This document shows, piece by piece, positions 6,414 through 10,444 of a stretch of DNA of 10,444 nt. How positions within the stretch are numbered: position 1 is the first letter of the stretch; each line of letters begins with the position of its first letter. The position numbers and the translations under genes were made by a program. Source of the stretch: Firmicutes bacterium CAG:882 (lineage in GTDB: Bacteria > Bacillota > Clostridia > Lachnospirales > Lachnospiraceae). The DNA lies in NCBI GenBank assembly GCA_000435595.1, contig FR895447.1, positions 60,326 through 70,769 of the forward strand, written 5' to 3'. The notes beneath the pieces are model-generated. The model had not been told where the DNA came from. It searched no databases and was given only the letters and a program-made list of their open reading frames with translations.

Positions 6414-7529
6414 ATGAGAATAGGATTTGACTGTGCCAAGCTGGTGAAGGGCACGAGCAAAAGTATAGGAATATATAATATAACGAAGTCGGTTGTTGTA
6501 AGACTTGCCGGACAGCTTCCCGGAGAGCATCAGCTTGTGGTAATAGGAAATGATAGCAACCGGGAAGATTTTGCGGTGGATGGGGTTGAGTTCCATTCGG
6601 TTGACCTGAATATTGAGAGTACAAAGGCACTTCTTTTATGGGAGACGGTAAAGGTTAACTCATATATTAAGAAATTAAAGCTTGATGAGATAGTGTTTCC
6701 GAGGGGATTTACATCACTGTTCTGTCCGGTAAAGGATGTGATTATTATACATGACCTGATACCTTTTTATTATGATAAGCATTTTCCGGGAGTGCTTAAC
6801 CGCATACAGAATGCGTATGTCATGATGCGCTTGAAAAGTTCAATAAAGACGGCGGATAAGATTATAACAATATCAGAGTATTCTAAGAATGATATATTGA
6901 AGATAGTGCCTGAGGCGGAGAAGAAGGTGAGCGTTATACTTCACGGGTATGAGCCGCACAATGGCGGGCTTGAGGAGATTAAGAACGTTCCGTATAAGTA
7001 TTTTTATGGAATAACTTCCAAGCTTCCCCACAAAAATGCCGTGGGGCTTATAAAGGCATATATGTTGTACCATGAAATGACGGATGAACCCTATGACCTT
7101 GTTATTGCAGGACTCCCGGAGCTTTCAGTGGTTGAGGACAAGCTTGGAGAGCCGATACCTGAGACAATAAAAAAGCATATACATTGTAATAAATTCATGG
7201 ATGATAAAAAGTTCTATTCGCTGTTTGCCCATGCCAAAGGTTTTGTGTTTTTATCACTTATAGAAGGCTTCGGGCTTCCGCCGCTGGAGGCGATGGAGCT
7301 TGGCGTACCCGTGGTGTGTTCCAACGCGGCTTCGCTTCCGGAGGTTGTGAAAGATGCCGGGCTGCTGGTTAATCCTGAGGATGCACGGGAGGCGGCTGAG
7401 GCTATGAAACACATAACGGAGAATCCTGAGCTTGCACGGGAATTAATCAGAAAAGGATACGATAATCTCAAGAATTTTAATTGGGAGGAACGTGTGGAGA
7501 GATATATTGAGGTTTTGACATCAAAGTAA
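6414..7529 (+). CDS. GT4-family (GT-B fold) glycosyltransferase
   Basis: A 371-aa cytoplasmic enzyme transferring a sugar from a nucleotide-sugar donor to an acceptor in cell-surface polysaccharide, glycolipid or teichoic-acid-like synthesis. The N-terminal Rossmann half binds the acceptor and includes VIIIHDLIPFYY and ADKIITISEYSKNDI. The C-terminal half binds the donor, with YFYGITSKLPHKNAVGLIKAY, a GFVFLSLIEGFGLPPLEAMELGVPVV block containing the E284-x7-E292 motif of retaining GT4 enzymes, and ASLPEVVKDAGLLVNPED. The overall layout resembles bacterial mannosyl/rhamnosyl-type transferases, but donor and acceptor cannot be read from sequence. No transmembrane segment. The start is supported by AGAGG (6403-6407) six bases upstream. 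It follows the Crp/Fnr gene by 87 bases without a terminator or clear promoter, so co-transcription is likely. Confidence 0.9.
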   Translation: MRIGFDCAKLVKGTSKSIGIYNITKSVVVRLAGQLPGEHQLVVIGNDSNREDFAVDGVEFHSVDLNIESTKALLLWETVKVNSYIKKLKLDEIVFPRGFTSLFCPVKDVIIIHDLIPFYYDKHFPGVLNRIQNAYVMMRLKSSIKTADKIITISEYSKNDILKIVPEAEKKVSVILHGYEPHNGGLEEIKNVPYKYFYGITSKLPHKNAVGLIKAYMLYHEMTDEPYDLVIAGLPELSVVEDKLGEPIPETIKKHIHCNKFMDDKKFYSLFAHAKGFVFLSLIEGFGLPPLEAMELGVPVVCSNAASLPEVVKDAGLLVNPEDAREAAEAMKHITENPELARELIRKGYDNLKNFNWEERVERYIEVLTSK

Positions 7530-7560
7530 AATAATGCTATTTTACGAGGAGGTGTGGCAT

Positions 7561-8700
7561 ATGATGACAGGTAATATAATGGATTATCTTGAATGGTATG
7601 GAGACTTTGATTTTTCCGTACTCCCGTTTAACGAAGTTGACAATCTTATACTTGCAGAGTTGAGCTATGCAGGTCTGGACAGAATCGTTCCGGAGCCACA
7701 GCTTGGAAGAAAGATAACCGGAGTTCCGGTAAAAGAGGCGGCGCAGCGTCTTATGGCAAGCGGAAGAGTGGAAAAAAGCTGTAAGCTTGAACAGAATGCA
7801 GGGGTTATTTTGTATCAGATGGCAAAGGGGAAAAGATTTTCAGACGCAGTTCTGGGAGCCTATGTCGATAAGCATGATTTTGAAAATCAGGAGCAGTTTT
7901 CGGCACTTCATGTATATCTGCCTGATGATACAATCTTTGTATCATATTCGGGAACGGATGATACTATACTTGGCTGGAAAGAGGATCTGAACATGGCATA
8001 CCAGATGCCGGTGCCGTCGCAGAAGGAAGCGGTTGAGTATCTTGAGAAGTCTGTTCCGCATGATGGAAGAAAAATTCGGATAGGCGGGCATTCTAAAGGA
8101 GGTAATCTTGCAATATATGCGTCGGTGATGTGCTATGACAGACTCAAACGAAGAATTATTGAGATATATAATAATGACGGTCCGGGGTTTCTTGAGCCGA
8201 TGCTTGAGAAGGAGTCGTATATTGAGATAAAAGACAGAATCAGAACCATCGTACCTGAGACATCAATCGTCGGTATGCTCTTAGAACATGGAGACAGCTA
8301 CGAGGTTGTAAAGAGCGTCAGCAAGGGTATAATGCAGCATGACGGACTGAGCTGGCAGGTGTATAAGAATGGCTTTGTAAAGCTTGATGAGCGTTCGAAA
8401 GAGAGTCTGGTTATCGACAGCACATTGAGAACATGGATTATGGGACTTAATGATGAGGAGAGAATTGCGTTTGTCGATGCAATATATGATATGCTGACAA
8501 AGGCGGGGATAAGATATTTGTCGGACCTTGAACAATATAAGCCGGCGATGCTTAACAATATGGCAAAGGAAATGTTCTCCATGGAGCCGGATAAAGCAAA
8601 GATGATGAGAAGGATTACCGGAGCACTTGTAAGTGAGTATGGACGCAGCATTGTGAAGAATATACGAGGTGATAAGCATGAAAAAGATAACGGTGTATGA
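7561..8700 (+). CDS. DUF2974 (Mbeg1-like) alpha/beta-hydrolase
   Basis: A 379-aa protein of the DUF2974 family, lipase-like alpha/beta-hydrolases common in Firmicutes and of unknown substrate. It opens with the family-typical NIMDYLEWYGDFDFSVLPFNEVDNLILAELSYAGLD. It contains FVSYSGTDDTILGWKEDLNMAY and the nucleophile elbow GGHSKGGNLA with S178 in G-x-S-x-G. D206 in NNDGPGF and H243 in LEHGDSYEVV are candidate triad partners (inferred from family position, not proven). No signal peptide or membrane segment, so probably cytoplasmic. An in-frame ATG at 7534 would add nine residues, but the ATG at 7561 is chosen because AGGAGGTG (7547-7554) is ideally placed six bases before it; a second ATG follows immediately. 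The stop lies 31 bases after the glycosyltransferase stop plus the coding length, and the gene's 3' end overlaps the next gene by 23 bases. Confidence 0.85.
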   Translation: MMTGNIMDYLEWYGDFDFSVLPFNEVDNLILAELSYAGLDRIVPEPQLGRKITGVPVKEAAQRLMASGRVEKSCKLEQNAGVILYQMAKGKRFSDAVLGAYVDKHDFENQEQFSALHVYLPDDTIFVSYSGTDDTILGWKEDLNMAYQMPVPSQKEAVEYLEKSVPHDGRKIRIGGHSKGGNLAIYASVMCYDRLKRRIIEIYNNDGPGFLEPMLEKESYIEIKDRIRTIVPETSIVGMLLEHGDSYEVVKSVSKGIMQHDGLSWQVYKNGFVKLDERSKESLVIDSTLRTWIMGLNDEERIAFVDAIYDMLTKAGIRYLSDLEQYKPAMLNNMAKEMFSMEPDKAKMMRRITGALVSEYGRSIVKNIRGDKHEKDNGV

Positions 8701-10444
8701 GAATGAAGTGACAAAAGAACTTGGTGATTTGTTCGGTATATTTTTTGAGGATATTAACCATGCGGCAGACGGAGGACTCTATGCGGAGATGGTTCAGAAC
8801 CGCTCCTTTGAGTTTGACCCGATTGACAATAAGTCATATAACAGCTTCACGGCATGGGAAAAATCGGATGGAATCGGATGGAGGGTATGTACCGATGAAC
8901 CGCTGAATGAAGAGAATACACATTACCTCGATATCAAAGGTAACGCAGGTGAATATATAAGAAATCTTGGCTTTAACACAGGAATATGTGTGAATACGGG
9001 AGAAATTTATGATTTTTCCGTATATGCTGCCATCATGGATGAATGTACTGATATGACACTTAAAATATCGGTTAAAGATGATGACGGCACTATATTCGCT
9101 GAGAGCGAAGTTGTTGTGGATTCACATGACTGGAAGCAGTATAGGGCGGATATCAGAGCGACAGGGGACACGACGCAGGGCAGACTGTATGTAGCGCTTG
9201 AAGCTGACGGTGAAGTTAAACTTGACATGGTTTCGTTGTTTCCGAGAAATACATTTAAGAATAGGAACAATGGTCTCAGAAGAGATATTGCGGAGGCACT
9301 TGCAGCAATGAAACCGCGCTTTATGAGATTTCCGGGAGGCTGTCTTACTCATGACGGAAGCCTTGACGATCATGCACGCAATTCAATGTACAGGTGGAAG
9401 AGAACCATAGGAGACGTTGAGAAACGTCCTTCATGGAGAAATAACTGGGGATATAATCAGACACTCGGACTCGGATATTACGAATATTTCTGTTTTTGTG
9501 AAGACATAGGAGCTAAGCCGCTTCCGGTGCTTCCGGGAGGTTTTAATCCGCATAAAGGGGAGGGTGTACCGATTGACGAGCTGGGCGCATGGGTAGATGA
9601 TGCACTGGATTTGATTGAATTTGCCAATGGAGACAGTAAGACTAAGTGGGGAGCCGTAAGGGCAGGGCTTGGGCATGAAAAACCCTTCGGACTTGAGTAT
9701 ATCGGAATAGGGAACGAGGAGATAGGTGCGGGTTTTTTCGAACGTTATCCGTATTTTCATAAGGCAATTCGTGCAAAATATCCTGATATAAAGATAATCA
9801 ATACGGCGGGACCGTTTGCAGTCGGAGAGGGCTATGATGACGGCTGGAGAAGTGCAAGAGAGTATGGCTCTGATTTTATAGATGAACATTACTACAGCTC
9901 GCCTGAGTGGTTTATGGCAAATATGCACCACTATGACGACTATGATGCGGACGGAACAAAGGTATTTCTTGGTGAGTATGCATCATGGGGAAATACATAT
10001 TATAATGCTCTTGTAGAGGCAGCGTATATGACACATCTGGAGAAAGCACCTGTTGTCGGACTTGCCTGCTATGCACCGATGCTTGCCAATGTGGATTACA
10101 TTAATTGGAAGCCGGATATGCTCATGTTCGACAATCGCAGGCTCATTAAGACTGCAAATTATCATGTACAGAAGCTTTTTATGGAAAATCAGGGCGACCA
10201 CGAACTTAAAACCAGGCTTGAAGGACTTGACGGTGTAATCTGTCTTAGCGATGAAAAAAACATTGCAGGAGAGATTACACTTATCGGAAATGATATTCAG
10301 GGTGAGGTGTGGGACGTGAAAATCACTGACTATGATAAAGGAAAAACACGGGAATGTGAGCGGTTTGGCATTACAACGTCAAATGAGCGTCACATTATCG
10401 CCAACGCATGCAGTTCTCATTACAGCCTTGAATTTAAGTTCAGA
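8678..10444 (+). CDS. GH51 alpha-L-arabinofuranosidase (3' truncated by window edge)
   Basis: Hydrolyses terminal non-reducing alpha-L-arabinofuranosyl residues from arabinoxylan, arabinan or arabinogalactan fragments with retention. The frame is open for 589 codons to the last base, so the stop lies beyond the window. No signal peptide: it probably acts in the cytosol on imported oligosaccharides. Residues 17-46 (LGDLFGIFFEDINHAADGGL and onward to QNRSFEF) are the family's N-terminal signature. About 50-190 forms a beta-sandwich resembling a CBM4/9-type carbohydrate-binding module. The TIM barrel starts near MKPRFMRFPGG, with catalytic acid/base E347 in GIGNEE and nucleophile E433 in FLGEYAS, both present. 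A C-terminal beta domain begins around 465 and is incomplete. The ATG at 8678 follows AGGTG (8667-8671) by six bases, inside the end of the DUF2974 gene, so translation is probably coupled. Confidence 0.95.
   Translation, partial: MKKITVYENEVTKELGDLFGIFFEDINHAADGGLYAEMVQNRSFEFDPIDNKSYNSFTAWEKSDGIGWRVCTDEPLNEENTHYLDIKGNAGEYIRNLGFNTGICVNTGEIYDFSVYAAIMDECTDMTLKISVKDDDGTIFAESEVVVDSHDWKQYRADIRATGDTTQGRLYVALEADGEVKLDMVSLFPRNTFKNRNNGLRRDIAEALAAMKPRFMRFPGGCLTHDGSLDDHARNSMYRWKRTIGDVEKRPSWRNNWGYNQTLGLGYYEYFCFCEDIGAKPLPVLPGGFNPHKGEGVPIDELGAWVDDALDLIEFANGDSKTKWGAVRAGLGHEKPFGLEYIGIGNEEIGAGFFERYPYFHKAIRAKYPDIKIINTAGPFAVGEGYDDGWRSAREYGSDFIDEHYYSSPEWFMANMHHYDDYDADGTKVFLGEYASWGNTYYNALVEAAYMTHLEKAPVVGLACYAPMLANVDYINWKPDMLMFDNRRLIKTANYHVQKLFMENQGDHELKTRLEGLDGVICLSDEKNIAGEITLIGNDIQGEVWDVKITDYDKGKTRECERFGITTSNERHIIANACSSHYSLEFKFR

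Noticed and set aside
6356..6430. A 24-codon small ORF (starting MEQQAAKHKSK) between the Crp/Fnr gene and the glycosyltransferase, overlapping the latter's start
   Set aside because: Its only purine-rich stretch touches the ATG with no spacing, so a usable ribosome site is lacking; no attenuator structure follows.
7534..7560. Upstream ATG adding nine residues to the DUF2974 protein
   Set aside because: The strong AGGAGGTG site lies downstream of this ATG and correctly before the ATG at 7561; the nine extra residues are simply that ribosome site translated.
8721..8906. A 61-codon + strand frame within the GH51 gene
   Set aside because: It is an out-of-frame shadow of the GH51 N-terminus, whose own frame has the ribosome site and family motifs.
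9431..9931. A 166-codon - strand frame opposite the GH51 gene
   Set aside because: It covers the catalytic barrel of the GH51 enzyme on the other strand and has no ribosome site or recognisable domain.

Overview
The window comes from a low-to-moderate GC Gram-positive anaerobe, most probably a Lachnospiraceae-type Clostridium relative (order Lachnospirales/Eubacteriales). The basis is strong purine-rich Shine-Dalgarno sites, a clostridial 'ferredoxin-like CCGG protein plus Crp/Fnr regulator' pair, a DUF2974 (Mbeg1-like) hydrolase, and a cytosolic GH51 arabinofuranosidase typical of plant-polysaccharide degraders of gut or rumen. Genus assignment is inference only.

Layout. (1) Positions 1-4060 hold the end of uvrB followed one base later by a complete uvrA: the excision-repair damage-recognition genes, co-transcribed on the + strand. 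(2) Positions 4061-4550 are gene-free and separate convergent genes. They hold two unrelated structured elements: a ~247-bp element with long imperfect terminal inverted repeats and two internal hairpins (4081-4327), and a ~39-bp-stem hairpin (4391-4514) followed on the - strand by seven T's, probably the terminator of the - strand gene. (3) Positions 4551-6326 are a divergent redox module: a 255-aa iron-sulfur protein on the - strand and a 219-aa Crp/Fnr-family regulator on the + strand. Their 348-bp intergenic region carries a perfect 18-bp palindrome placed to activate one gene and repress the other. It also carries a structured stretch (about 5476-5623) that would form a long 5' leader of the regulator mRNA. 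(4) Positions 6414-10444 are a + strand gene run: a GT4 glycosyltransferase, a DUF2974 alpha/beta-hydrolase, and a GH51 alpha-L-arabinofuranosidase that runs off the window end. The last two overlap by 23 bases.

How it works together. UvrA and UvrB form the damage-scanning complex of nucleotide excision repair. The regulator and the Fe-S protein look like a self-contained redox-responsive pair. The GT4-DUF2974-GH51 run follows the regulator without a visible terminator, so read-through from it is possible, but whether these genes share a function is unknown.

The most interesting material is non-coding: the operator/promoter/leader arrangement at 5394-5666 and the cruciform-forming element after uvrA. 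No tRNA, rRNA, CRISPR array or transposase gene was seen.
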